Assembly (NCBI RefSeq): GCF_024679095.1
Contig: NW_026111610.1
Location: forward strand, 1,129,550-1,193,549
Length of the DNA: 64,000 bases
Reading direction: 5' to 3'
DNA from: Eriocheir sinensis
Lineage: Eukaryota > Arthropoda > Malacostraca > Decapoda > Varunidae
Shown: positions 1 to 10,101 of the stretch, one piece after another
Layout of the letters: every line of letters begins with the position of its first letter
Numbering within the stretch: position 1 is the stretch's first letter
Notes under the pieces: generated by a model
What the model was told of the DNA's origin: nothing
Seen by the model: only the letters and a program-made list of their open reading frames with translations
The model's database searches: none
Translations under genes and position numbers: made by a program

Positions 1-452
1 CTAGTCCGTTACGCGGCCTCAAACGGATTTTTGTAACTCCATCGATCATATCGTCCGTACTAGTCCGTTACGCTTACGGCATGTCTGAAAGTTCTGCATG
101 CAATTAATTACTGATGTACATATGTACAATATAATTGGAATTATAAATCAGGCGACTCGCATTTAAAAATTAACAGCATAGGAATAATAAACAGCAAAGC
201 GGACACTTGTGGACCCAAAATAGACGAAATGATACTAGTCCGATACGCGTCCGGCATGTTAGAAACTTCTGCGTACGGGTCCATATTAATTGCAATCATA
301 TCTCAGGCGACTAACATTCAAAAATTAAAAGCAAATATCTAACAACAGGAATTTAAACAATCAAAGCGGACACTTGTGGACGCAAAACAGACAAAACGAT
401 AAGTCTGCTTCACGTCTATACTCGTCCACTGCCGGCCGGGAAATAACGCGCG
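1..452. repeat. Imperfect tandem repeat of about 170 bp, about 2 copies
   Basis: Two diverged units can be paired by shared anchors: ACTAGTCCGTTACGC near 58 against ACTAGTCCGATACGC near 234, GGCGACT followed by an A-rich stretch near 151 and 304, and GCGGACACTTGTGGAC near 198 and 366. No convincing coding frame is seen. The last bases before 453 change abruptly into the GCGCGAATTGGTG sequence of the 87-bp array family, so the right edge is a junction. Confidence 0.6.
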
Positions 453-1231
453 AATTGGTGTTGTCTCTCCTATCAATCACAGGGGTGTTACCTCCATGAG
501 TTAGATCAGTTGAAGGAACACATCACCACTCTTTTCTGTCCGAGAATCTTAGACTTGTTGGACGATAGAGGCGGAGGGAAATACACCAGTGCCGATGCCA
601 TTCACGTGTTGAGTAGAGTGATGCGGTTCGTCCACGACAAGTACAGAGGTGATGGTCGATTACCTAGTATTCGAAACTTTCTCATAGGCGTCAATATTAA
701 CATCCTTGAAAATGCCAGAGCCTTTGAGAAGAAGAGCAATAAGAAAGGAGAAGGACATAACAAAAATCAAACCATTGAATCTCAGCGTCGATAATTAATC
801 AAAGCTTTAAAATCTATAGTTGAGCACAAAACGATGAACATGCCCATCCGAGACGAACAAGCAGATGATATCGTCTATCTTCCCAATTCCGTTGATGTCT
901 CTAAGTTACCAATAAGTCACGACAACCTGCTAATGTTGACTCGCTATCTCCATTCTATTTTATCACTTGAAAAAATGTCGTTTTTCACAACGGGTATGTT
1001 CCAGAGCGCTTATTACTTCATGATGCATTGTCTCTCTCCCACTGGTGGGGTGGCTAATCTGCCCCCGCAGGCAGCTGACTCGTTAAAAAATCGATGGTGG
1101 AATTACACCAAGAAAAAAGAGGTAGGAGGATTCGGAGACGAAGAACACCAGCGGCGGCGACGCCGGCATGATGACTCTTCAACTTCCGAAGGAGGAGGAG
1201 GAGGAGGAGAATGACGACGATGATGATGCTA
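453..1231 (+). pseudogene. Acidic-tract viral-like gene, copy A (truncated, nonsense and frameshift)
   Basis: This is the first of three copies of one unrecognised gene (others at 42489-43400 and 53700-54485). The frame is already open at its left edge, where it abuts the tail of an 87-bp-type repeat, so the N-terminus is missing. Copy A has an in-frame TAA at 792-794 where the copy at 42.5 kb reads GAA, a single G-to-T change. A second lesion is one extra G near 1190, which turns the Glu tract seen in the other copy into a Gly tract. The gene then breaks off at about 1232, where the 78-bp array starts. The product would be soluble, with a basic Lys-rich stretch, an Arg-rich stretch and an acidic tail. 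No function is assigned. Confidence 0.75.
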
Positions 1232-2104
1232 ATAGGTGAATGTGTGTCTTTGTCTTCCGAAGCTTCCGATTCTGAATCTAGTTCGTACTGAATGTCGTCT
1301 AACCTTGTGTGAGGTGAATGTGTGTCTTTGTCTTCTGAAGCTTCCGATTCTGAATCTAGTTCGTACTGAATGTCATCTAACCTTGTGTGAGTTGAATGTG
1401 TGTCTTTATCCTCTGAAGCTTCCGATTCTGAATTTAGTTCGTTCGTACTGAATGTCGTCTAACCTTGTGTGAGTTGAATGTGTGTCTTTGTCTTCCGAAG
1501 CTTCCAATTCTGAATCTAGTTCGTACTGAATGTCGTCTAACCTTATGTGAGGTGAATGTGTGTCTTAGTCTTCCGAAGCTTCCAATTCTGAATCTAGTTC
1601 GTACTGAATGTCGTCTAACCTTGTGTGAGGTGAATGTGTGTCTTTGTCTTCCGAAGCTTCCAATTCTGAATCTAGTTCGTACTGAATGTCGTCTAACCTT
1701 GTGTGAGTTGAATGTGTGTCTTTGTCTTTCGCAGCTTCCGATTCTGAATCTAGTTCGTACTGAATGTCGTCTAACCTTGTGTGAGTTGAATGTGTGTCTT
1801 TGTCTTTCGAAGCTTCCGATTCTGAATCTAGTTCGTACTGAATGTCGTCTAACCTTGTGTGAGTTGAATGTGTGTCTTTGTCTTTCGAAGCTTCCGATTC
1901 TGAATCTAGTTCGTACTGAATGTCGTCTAACCTTGTGTGAGTTGAATGTGTGTCTTTGTCTTTCGAAGCTTTCGATTCTGAATCTAGTTCGTACTGAATG
2001 TCGTCTAACCTTGTGTGAGGTGAATGTGTGTCTTTGTCTTCCGAAGCTTTCGATTCTGAATCTAGTTCGTACTGAATGTCGTCTAACCTTGTGTGAGGTG
2101 AACA
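1232..2104. repeat. 78-bp tandem array, 11 units
   Basis: Units recur every 78 bp, marked by GTGAATGTGTGTCTTTG at 1236, 1314, 1392, 1474 and onward to 2020. One spacing is 82 because of an extra CGTT. Each unit also contains GCTTCCGATTCTGAATCTAG. Because 78 is divisible by three, long frames stay open on both strands; these are artefacts of the array. On the minus strand the unit reads as the superfamily-1 core, CAGAATCGGAAGC followed by ACACACATTCAC. Confidence 0.95.
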
Positions 2105-2124
2105 TGTGTTTGAAAATGCCCGAT

Positions 2125-2760
2125 TCTTAAAATTAAGAGATGCGGGGGGTGGAGGGTAAGCGGGGGTGTAAGGGCTATGGGGGGTTTTTGACGACGACCT
2201 CCCCAGCGTTACCAGTGACGGTCCTAAGTCACCTTAGTAGCGCATCTAGCGTGTAGCGAAGTGCCTTGAGCACACCTGTGAACATATAGGGTGACGAGCG
2301 CGACCGATTCTGCCTCCCGAATGGTCCAAATCGTCGACCGTCGTGACCGAAACCCATCCGTTAAAATAGTTCAGTTATCCCTACGCTCCAAATCGGGAGG
2401 AGGAAGCGTCGCATTCTGACTTTCAGTGGTAACTCACGATATCGGCGCGCTCGCGTCACGCATTTCATCCCTAACAGGTGCAGAATCGGGCGGTCCGGTC
2501 GCCCGGTTTGAGCCGTAAGTGGACTTTTTAGGGGGGGGAACACCTCATCGGGTCACTCCCGGCCAGTTAGCCGAGAGTTTCTCGGCTCGGGTGTTGGGCG
2601 GTGGGGTTCAAAACGGTGGGGGGTGAGCTGCTAGCGAGCTGCAGTGGCTCACAGGGTCTCGGCTGACTTTACTCGTTGCTGGCAACGGTGAATTGACAAG
2701 TAGCGAAACAGTAGCAAACTTCGCTAGATCAGAATCGGACGGAGACCTCGAGATATTTGA
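2125..2760. repeat. GC-rich interspersed element, copy 1
   Basis: A GC-rich block containing TTTTTGACGACGACCTCCCC, a G7 run near 2532 and GTTTCTCGGCTCGGGTG. It recurs almost unchanged at 37975-38600 and 55300-55930, always on the same strand. Short frames inside it are not conserved as proteins between copies. It has no obvious transposase, tRNA head or poly(A) tail, so its class is unknown. It differs strongly in base composition from the AT-rich viral-like genes around it. Confidence 0.85.
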
Positions 2761-3403
2761 CGATAACTGATTTCAGAGTCGGAAGCTTCGCAAGACAAAG
2801 ACATACATTCAACTCAATCAAGGTTAGACTACATTCAACTGTAACATAATACAAACTCTATAATGACTTTGTAGTTGATGTAGTTGATGATAATTTGATA
2901 CAGATCCAGATGTAATAACGTAACTGAAAATAAACTCTATCGAGATGAATGTGTCTTTGACTTTTCTTATTGTCTTTCTCTGCGTTCGGCTTCCCATGGG
3001 TGTATTAAATTTATCAAATCAAATCTTCCAATTGGAGTTTTAACATAATCGGAAGCTCCGGAAGACTAAAACACACATTCACTTCGATCCCTTAAGGCGA
3101 ATGTGTGTTTTTGAGTTATGATGCATCCAATTCTTAATTGGAGTGTGAACAGAATCTGAAGCTTCGGAAGACTAAAACACACATTCACTTCGATCCCTTA
3201 AGGCGAATGTGTGTTTTTGAGTTATGATGCATCCAATTCTTAATTGGAGTGTGAACAGAATCTGAAGCTTCGGAAGACTAAAACACACATTCACTTCGAT
3301 CCCTTAAGGCGAATGTGTGTTTTTCAGTTATGATGCATCCAATTCTTAATTGGAGTGTTAACAGAATCTGAAGCTTCGGAAGACTAAATTTGTTTCTGAG
3401 AAA
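2761..3403. repeat. 106-bp palindromic repeats, about 3.3 copies
   Basis: From about 3040 a unit near 106 bp repeats with CAGAATCTGAAGCTTCGG, AAAACACACATTCACTTCG and GGCGAATGTGTGTTTTTGAG. Inside each unit the arms ACACACATTC and GAATGTGTGT form a 10-bp perfect inverted repeat around a short spacer containing GATCCCTTAAGG. The stretch 2761-3040 holds degenerate single copies of the same core and no gene. The array ends where the gene at 3404 begins. Confidence 0.85.
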
Positions 3404-4629
3404 ATGATTTCAGAGTGTCTCCGCAATATGGTACCTCTCATTCATCTCCGGAACCTGCATATTGACATTGCCAAACACCACCATCAACAAGGTGGTGGCG
3501 GCGGCGGCGGCTTAGAAAATCTTAACGTGTTGAGCGTTGTCAACCCTGAGCTGGTCGACAAGGCAATTCTGAGTCGAGAGTTTCTGACCAGTGAATATGA
3601 TGAGACTGGGTCTTTCACGACAAGTAAGTTCACCAACGGAGCAACGTTTAGCTTCACACCCGGTACAAGCATGGACCTCAGCGATTACCAAACGGATGAT
3701 GGGTGTGTGACTGTGGACACAGACTATACCGGCCGAGAAGAAGTGTTAGAATTGGATTCAATCAACACGTGTTATGATGAACTGATACATGCATTAAAGT
3801 ATGGTGTTTTCGACAGTGTGGTTTCCGATGAAGGTTGTGAAAGATCAATAAGATTATATGATAATGATTTAGTCATGAAAACTAGTGGTGATTCTATTCA
3901 CGTTGTATCCAACAATAAAGGTAGCGAGAACACTATGAAGAACGCTAGAGAAGCATCTCTCAATGATCACAACCACTGTACTACCATTCTCCATTCCGTA
4001 TACGGCACTCTCACCTCCGCTTACTCTCCCGTCAACGACAATTACAATGCCCGTCATATCCTCATGAACATGCAACATGTGCAACGGACCTCCTCCTCTT
4101 CCTCCTCATCTGATGAAGGAACGGTGACGACGACGGGACTGTCACCACCGCCTTTTCGAAAAAAAGCCAATGAATATTCTCTGAGATACCACATGCGTCT
4201 GAAGAGGTTACGTTATCTATGACGACGAATTCACAGAATGTAAAAACCAATCTTATCTTGTCACTCTCAAGTATTGTTTGAATGTACTGAAAGATAATCT
4301 TCCGTATAATATTCTGTTGACCGATTGGACATCGATTGTGTTTGCTTCTAAGATGGAAAAACAACAACAAGTAGACAAAAAGAAATCGCCTTATTCCTAC
4401 TTGCATGTGTTCACCGAAAAGAAAGAGAGAGAATGTCTCCAATGTCGTGCCGTACCTGGCTAACCCGGTCGTCTCTATGAAATGGTTCCTCATGCGAGCC
4501 CATCATCTACGATTGTCATGTACCAACACCGGCGTTGCCTGTCTGTCCAAGTTCATGAGTGCACGCTTCCACAGGCAGCTTAACAACCATCGTTCTTCCA
4601 ATAATCTGTTAAGTGTTTTAAAATGGTGA
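3404..4629 (+). pseudogene. Degenerate protein-kinase-like viral gene, frameshifted
   Basis: An ATG at 3404 opens 272 codons that end at 4222. Coding-like sequence continues in another frame (4223-4463) and again in a third (about 4440-4629), so at least two frameshifts are present. Residues around 'KYGVFDSVV', 'DLVMKTSG' and 'NAREASLNDHNH' are laid out like a kinase N-lobe (glycine loop, VAIK lysine, helix C). 'YNILLTDW' downstream resembles the catalytic-loop NILL stretch. The glycine loop is incomplete and no HRD or DFG is visible, so kinase is only a suggestion. A His/Gly tract lies near residues 25-36. The gene runs straight into the helicase fragment at 4636. Confidence 0.4.
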
Positions 4630-4934
4630 ATTCCAAAACATCGTGTATAAGCGTCGATAACAACAGATTTTTTCTTATCGACGGTAATTTTCTGTTGGGT
4701 GGCAGATTAGAAAATATCAATCTTAAATCAGACATGTATGTCAGGTGTAAGATTCAAACTGAAAAACAGATCGTCCTCGAATCGATGTTCGATCCTAACA
4801 CAAAATCGGCTTTCTTGAGTATGTGCATTGAAGGCACCGCTGAGACACGTGGACTCATGATGGCTGAACACATTTCGAGATTGGTGAACTACTCTTCCAA
4901 TGATATAAATCTATGGTATCAACCTGATCATTAA
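4623..4934 (+). pseudogene. N-terminal fragment of D5/SF3-like helicase, copy 1
   Basis: This is 103 codons whose DNA from about 4636 (AAAACATCGTGTATAAGCG) matches 22389 onward. It includes the segment 'EKQIVLESMFD' found in all three helicase copies. It stops matching after 'NYSSNDIN' near 4910, before any ATPase motif, so it is a truncated duplicate. Relative to the 22.4-kb copy it has T6 instead of T5 and GGG instead of GG in the first 80 bases, which change the frame. The junction with the kinase-like gene lies at 4623-4636. Confidence 0.8.
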
Positions 4935-5190
4935 CTTCAGAATGGGGTGGGGTCCGGATCTACATAGGGTCATGTACATTAGGTAGGTCCAGATCTACAT
5001 AGGGGAATGTACATTAGGTATCTTTAGAGTGGGGTTCGGATCTACACAGAGAAATTTATATTAGGTATGTTGACAATAAAATTTTAAAAAAGAATAACTT
5101 AAAAAAAAAATGTGACTACTTTACTTTCTCATCCTGAAGGCACACCAATAAAATAGATGAAAGATTAAATCCATATTTCTTTATTTTCTT
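4935..5190. repeat. Short GGTCCGGATCTACA repeats, no gene
   Basis: Three loose copies of a G-rich motif (GGGGTCCGGATCTACATAGG and variants), each followed by a sequence like TGTACATTAGGTA. The same motif builds the 45-bp array at 39.1-39.7 kb on the opposite strand and the repeats at 15.7-16.2 kb. The rest is A-rich sequence with an A9 run. Confidence 0.7.
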
Positions 5191-5196
5191 TTACAG

Positions 5197-5781
5197 TTAA
5201 TGAATGTGACGAGTGACGTACAAATGGTTCATTACGATAATATGTTTGCTGATCAAAGTTTCGTTCTTAATTCTAGCAAAGTAAGTTACTTTTGACTCTC
5301 CAGCGACGACGACAGTGGAAGACAATGATGAGTTATTGTCCAAACTATTGGCTGGGGATATAACTGAATTTATTCCAACAGTGCTGACGTTCAAGTCAGT
5401 GTATCCACCTGAAAAGTGAAGATCGTGTTTGGTTCTGTTGTAAATCTTGACCATGCACAATTCTTGAGGTAGAGTGTCAGCATATACGGGTGTCACAGGC
5501 ACAAATTGGAATACAACATCTGATTTATTAGCTTCGACTTCAGCATCTGTTGACAGGATGGCGATTTCACCCAATGGAGAAGCAAATACATCCTTGACGA
5601 CAACTGGTGCCTTAGCATTGAAGGAGACGGACACGGGAAATCAGATGGGTGAAGTATCAATGTGTGCTTTCTTGATGTATGTCTGCCTCGTTGCCATGCC
5701 GGACACCAACATGACCGCAACAACAATTACTAGCAATGCGAGTACCAACATAGTTACAGTATTCATATTCATAAAATCCAT
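5197..5781 (-). pseudogene. VP28/VP26/VP24-like envelope protein with an in-frame stop
   Basis: Read on the minus strand from ATG at 5781, the frame begins with a short polar stretch and a strongly hydrophobic segment (about residues 9-29), as in a signal anchor. It is interrupted by TGA at 5641-5643 (codon 47) and continues in the same frame to 5197, about 195 codons in all. The later part is rich in beta-prone, Asn/Ser/Val sequence, with 'VKIYNRTKHDLHFSGG' and 'VVVAGESKVTYFARI'. An N-terminal anchor followed by a beta-barrel domain, about 200 residues long, is the known layout of the nimavirus VP28/VP26/VP24 envelope family. The assignment is by architecture only. The break needs only a substitution, which points to decay. 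Confidence 0.5.
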
Positions 5782-5865
5782 GATTGGTTATATTTCTCAG
5801 ATGTTCAGCGCGTGATTTTAACATGAACCGTTCACAGTTTCAGACGATGTAACTGACGGACGTCT

Positions 5866-6492
5866 TTAAATTTTGTCGTATGACGTCAACTGAAAATACG
5901 ACAAATTTGTATACGATTGTTTATTTAAATCACTTAGGTAAGATTTACTGAGAAGTATTAAATCTGTGGGATCACCACCTAGTGGATTGACAGTGTCAAG
6001 GGTTGCAGTTATATCCTTTGTGGCCACGGAAACGGGTTGACTATCGGAAGCTACTAGCGGTTCTGATTTCAATGAACCTTTCAATTTACTTTTAACAGCG
6101 CTCATTTCTTCGGCATATTTTTCGATAGTGTTGACAAAACTATCTTTGAATGATTTGTAATATTTTAGGTCTTTAAAACTATCACTACTATATCTCTCAT
6201 CTTGTTTCAATATTAGATTCAACGGAACTGGAAAGGAGGGTAGAAACGAATCGTCCATTACGTTGGGACGGACACGCACAGCGTTGCGTAAGGCCCACAC
6301 TCCCAAAGAACATATTGTGTCTCTGTCTCTCGAAGCCAGACGTTCTTCTTCTTCATTGTTGTTGTTCGGTCTAGTGGAATATACAATTTTGGAAGATACA
6401 GTCCAAGTCTGTAACAGACGCATTATATCTTTATCTTCGATAGGGAGATCATTCAACTGTATGCTGTATAACCGACAGTCCCAGAACCTCAC
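5866..6492 (-). CDS. Hypothetical viral-like protein, about 208 aa
   Basis: An uninterrupted minus-strand frame ends at 5866. No ATG is available at the 5' end: the frame stays open back to a stop near 6545 and the first in-frame ATG is near 6424, so the true start is uncertain or lost. Visible features are 'FWDCRLYSIQLNDLP', an Asn/Glu run near residue 45, and a Ser/Lys-rich region. No domain is recognised. It lies just upstream of the envelope-like gene on the same strand, separated by about 85 bp. Confidence 0.55.
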   Translation of the reverse strand: MRFWDCRLYSIQLNDLPIEDKDIMRLLQTWTVSSKIVYSTRPNNNNEEEERLASRDRDTICSLGVWALRNAVRVRPNVMDDSFLPSFPVPLNLILKQDERYSSDSFKDLKYYKSFKDSFVNTIEKYAEEMSAVKSKLKGSLKSEPLVASDSQPVSVATKDITATLDTVNPLGGDPTDLILLSKSYLSDLNKQSYTNLSYFQLTSYDKI

Positions 6493-6621
6493 TAGCGTAA
6501 CGCATCGCGTTGTCTGAGAGGTGATGACTCTATAGATTGTAACTTACAACGCACCAAATATCGCTGTTGTCTTGTCTCTTTGACGGTTTGACATGATTGC
6601 TGACCACTTCGGATTTCAATT

Positions 6622-7222
6622 CTAACTTTCGGAACAATGTGTGTAATACAAAGGGAAGTATTTCAATTTCTGGAAATCTACATTTTTTTTTTTGGCAATT
6701 ACATCGATGTTAAATACGACCAACAGGTGATTCCATCTTCGGTGTGGAGGTACGTATGAGTGAGCACCGAACACGCTTGCGCTTCCAGATGTTGACGCCG
6801 ACGCCGCCGCCGCCGCTCTTGCGATCGGAGGGATACAAGCTTGGCGATTCAGGAAATCAATGTAACGGGCTTCCACTAGACTTTGCATGTACCTGTTGGA
6901 TGCATCATCATCATAATGCGGCGGTGGCGGGTATTGGATTGGACTGGATGATAAATTTTTGGTCGCCGTCGCGTGGCTTTGGCAGTCGCAACAATAACAG
7001 CAGTCTTCTTCTTTTTCCTTTTGTTCATTCTTAGTTTGACCACACGCACCATAATAACGATTCTCCAACTTGAGAATTTAATTCAATTTGATTAGCTGAT
7101 TGTATTTCAACGTATCAAGTTGTAAATATTTCATTACCTCTTCTTTTGAAAATTGGCGTTGGTGTATCCTATCATTCTTGCTTCGGTCATTGACTAAAGT
7201 CGTGATGACATCCAATGCCTCA
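6622..7222 (-). pseudogene. C-terminal or downstream part of the helicase locus, nonsense-interrupted
   Basis: Reading leftward from about 7222, a coding-like frame with 'EALDVITTLVNDRS' and 'VMKYLQLDTLKYNQL' meets TAA at 7078-7080. It continues in the same frame as a 148-codon stretch with a CCYCCDC cysteine cluster, a Pro run and an Ala-rich run, down to 6622. The helicase copy at 7223 ends only because of a frameshift at this point, so this may be its natural C-terminal extension or a separate gene. No enzymatic motif is seen. Confidence 0.5.
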
Positions 7223-8840
7223 TTATTGTACATCATTATCATCTGCTGCTTTGGCTGCGAATAAGATTAATAAACGCTTGAAGTGTTTGACACAGTCTGC
7301 AAAAGGTCTTAGTTGATTTGAAGTATCTTTGCGAATGATGTTAAGGTAACGTCCTACTCTCTCCGATGAAGATAAACTAGGCCACTGCTCTTCATCTACT
7401 TGCATTGCAAGATGATCTTCTATGATCTTTGAATTGCGAAGTAAAGGATCAGTGTCTTGAAACCATTTTGATGTATCCAACAGTTCAGGAGAATGTATAC
7501 TATACGGTATTTCTCCCATGGAGATTATACTGTTTAAACTCTTTTCTTTAGACATCTTAAAAATGACGGAACCTAAATTTAAATTCCACCACATGACTAC
7601 TTGAGACATGCCACTTATAATATCAGGAAACTCATGATGTGGTTGAGGTAACGTTAATTCCTCATCATCATCGTCGTCGTCGTCATCATCATCATTGTTG
7701 TTATTGTTGTTATTATTAAGATTGGTGTTGTCGTGGTTATTACCAATTACTCGCTGAGACACTCGCGACCACAACCGATAGGCTACCATCCTATTGGCAT
7801 CAGCAGTTAACCCTGCACCATCAACTGTAGCTTTGACTGTTTTTTTAGCATTGTTATGATTGTACGGCCCCTGATACCCGACCTCTTCGATGACGAATAT
7901 TTGTTTCTTGCCAGCCACATAAGCCAATTTAGCATCAGATGAAGAACAATCACCCTTTCCAACCAGCGCTTCTGCACCCATGTCGGTGTAGGAATCCCAC
8001 CAAGTATGTTTGGCGATGTTGACAACAGATGATTTTAAGTTGTTTCCTAAACCAACTAAAACAACGACAGTTTTTGGAGTCATGTTTAACCCAATAGATG
8101 TTATGGTTTGGACCAGGTGATGAACCATTTCTCCGTCGCCAGTGCACATATTGTTGATGAAACCCATGAAGTTCATCATGGATCTCAGAAAATACAGACT
8201 GTGAAGTCTAGGTAGCCCTGTTTTTTGATCAACTACTTCTCTGTAACATTTTTGAACTGCTTTAGCAACATGTTTATCTACTTTACTTTTGTTGTTAAGA
8301 TTTTTGGAGAGATCGAGTGCAAGAGCGTAGATCTCCAGCGAGACGGCGTTCTCGTCGTCCACACAGTAACACACAGGTGCCATTAAGGCCGACGTTACTA
8401 CGTCAACTTGTTGTCGCTTCTTCGGTGGTGGACCAATCCTGTCTTCTTCCTCCTCGTTAACACATTGACCAGAAATTCTGTTCGTTGATATCATTGGAAG
8501 AGTAGTTCACCAATCTCGAAATGTGTTCAGCCATCATGAGTCCACGTGTCTCAGCGGTGCCTTCGATGCACATACTCAGGAAAGCCGATTTTGTGTTAGG
8601 ATCGAACATCGATTCGAGGACGATCTGTTTTTCAGTTGTTAATTTACCTGCCTCCTTAAAATTATATTTTTCTGTCAGCACTAGAAATCATATTTTTAGT
8701 TTCATTAATAAAAGTTTTATCATTTCTTCGAATGTGTTCCATTGTGACATATTTCCATCCAATAGGGTACTTCCTGTGTTAGGTAAGAACGGAATAAATG
8801 AAGTTTTATTTGGATGTAATTGTGATAACGGGATACAAGG
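7223..8840 (-). pseudogene. D5/SF3-like helicase, copy 2 (inverted, frameshifted)
   Basis: Minus-strand copy of the gene at 22389-23959, matching it closely from about 8637 down to 7268. It keeps the P-loop GLGNNLKSS, the Walker B-like QIFVIEE and the VIGNN motif. Lesions differ from copy 3. GTGTT replaces GTGTGTT near 8460, giving a two-base frameshift that splits the protein. One Phe codon near 8330 is missing. Upstream of 8640 the sequence differs from copy 3 but still looks coding, with an in-frame TGA near 8690. After 7268 it continues into sequence absent from copy 3, so the two copies have different 3' partners. Confidence 0.75.
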
Positions 8841-9420
8841 ATAATATAAAAGGAAGGAATATTGGGTATATATACAAAAAATTAGATCAATGATTTTATT
8901 ATTCTATAAAATAGGGATGGGGGTTCACTTTGTACACTCTTGATGAGTTTCATCCAAGGTGGAAAGTAGTAAATGCCCATTTTATTAGGTATCTTCATCT
9001 TAATAAATCTAAAACCTAAAAATTCGGTGGTTATATTTGTACTCATGTTTTCTAACAGAAAACATGTCCACCTAAGCAAGGTAAACTGGAAGCTCATCAT
9101 CAAACTCACTCTTTCTCTCTCTTATCTAATAACATAGTTGTACATTGCTTAAACCTAAGACAAATGAAGGACCTTTTGATATGTGTCAAAAATAGACTTA
9201 TTCCTTTTGATTATAATTTGTACATATTGAAATGTCTTTGGCAGACTTAGGTTATTGATATACATAAATACAAAGGTCCTTTTGATTATAATTTGTACAT
9301 ATTGAAATGCCTTTGGCAGACTTAGGTTATTGATATACATGGATAATTTGTACATATTGAAATGTCTTTGGCAGACATAGGTTATTGATGTACATGGATG
9401 CAAAATATATGATATTGGGT
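8841..9420. repeat. AT-rich spacer with three tandem units
   Basis: Between about 9170 and 9405 the string TTTGTACATATTGAAATG, then CTTTGGCAGACTTAGG and TTATTGATATACAT, occurs three times at irregular spacing (about 75 bp, then about 55 bp). The remaining sequence to the left shows no coherent gene. Short frames here are accounted for by the repeat. Confidence 0.7.
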
Positions 9421-10101
9421 TTACAATAATTTTTTTATTAACATATCAATCTCAGACACTTGCTCATTGTGCTGCTGCTGCTGCTGTTGTATGTAAGGTT
9501 CAGTAGGGTAAGGTGGTGCGAATGAGGGTGGGGGTGGTTCAGTAGCAATCAGCATCACCGGTGGGGACGTCGTTGATGACGCAGCAGCAGTAGTGGTGGC
9601 AGTAGGGAAGTGGTGGGAGTGTGTCATGTTCATGTTGTTGTGGGTAGGAGGAGACATCTGCTGCTGCATCAGTATGGTTGGGTGTGTGTGTAAGGAGGAG
9701 ATGGTTGGGTATAAGGTGATTGTTGTTGAGTGTTGAACGGTGAATGAGATTGTTGTTGTTGAGCAGCATTAGTAGACAAAGGTGAATGGGACTGTTGTTG
9801 ATGAGCCAGAGCAATAAAGGGAATGAGACTGCTGTTGTGTATTATTGAAAGTTGAATAAGAACAGGGTGAGTTTTGTTTAAGAGGAGGAGGATGAGAAGA
9901 AACAGATTGTTGATGAATAAATCCTATTTGTTGTTGAAATGGAATATAATAAACCTGGTTTGACATATTGGTCAATTGTGTGTAAGAAGGGGATGATCCA
10001 CCACCACTAAATCTAGTGTAAGATGATGAAGAGGCATCTGATGAATTGTAAGGAGAAACCTGCACGGATTGGATGGGTTGAGACGTACTACAACCACTCA
10101 A
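9421..10101 (-). pseudogene. Gln/Pro/Ser-rich low-complexity coding region, frameshifted
   Basis: Coding-like minus-strand sequence continues leftward from the gene at 10098 in changing frames. One stretch has 'SSSYTRFSGGGSSPSY', another repeats QQQSHSP, and the last has a Pro-rich part and a Q6 run and ends at 9421 with 'EIDMLIKKLL'. Composition is continuous across the frame changes, so this is probably the C-terminal third of one long protein that begins near 12093 and now carries at least three one-base frameshifts. No domain is recognised. Confidence 0.5.

Noticed and set aside
1434..2130. Long open frames of 221-223 codons on both strands, also at 54716-55303
   Set aside because: They are produced by the 78-bp period (divisible by three). 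The translated units are monotonous and the copies differ only as the DNA repeat does.
2361..2543. About 60-codon minus-strand frame in the GC-rich element, also at 38.2 and 55.6 kb
   Set aside because: Length and ends differ between copies, substitutions fall on all codon positions as far as can be seen, and GC-rich DNA opens frames by chance.
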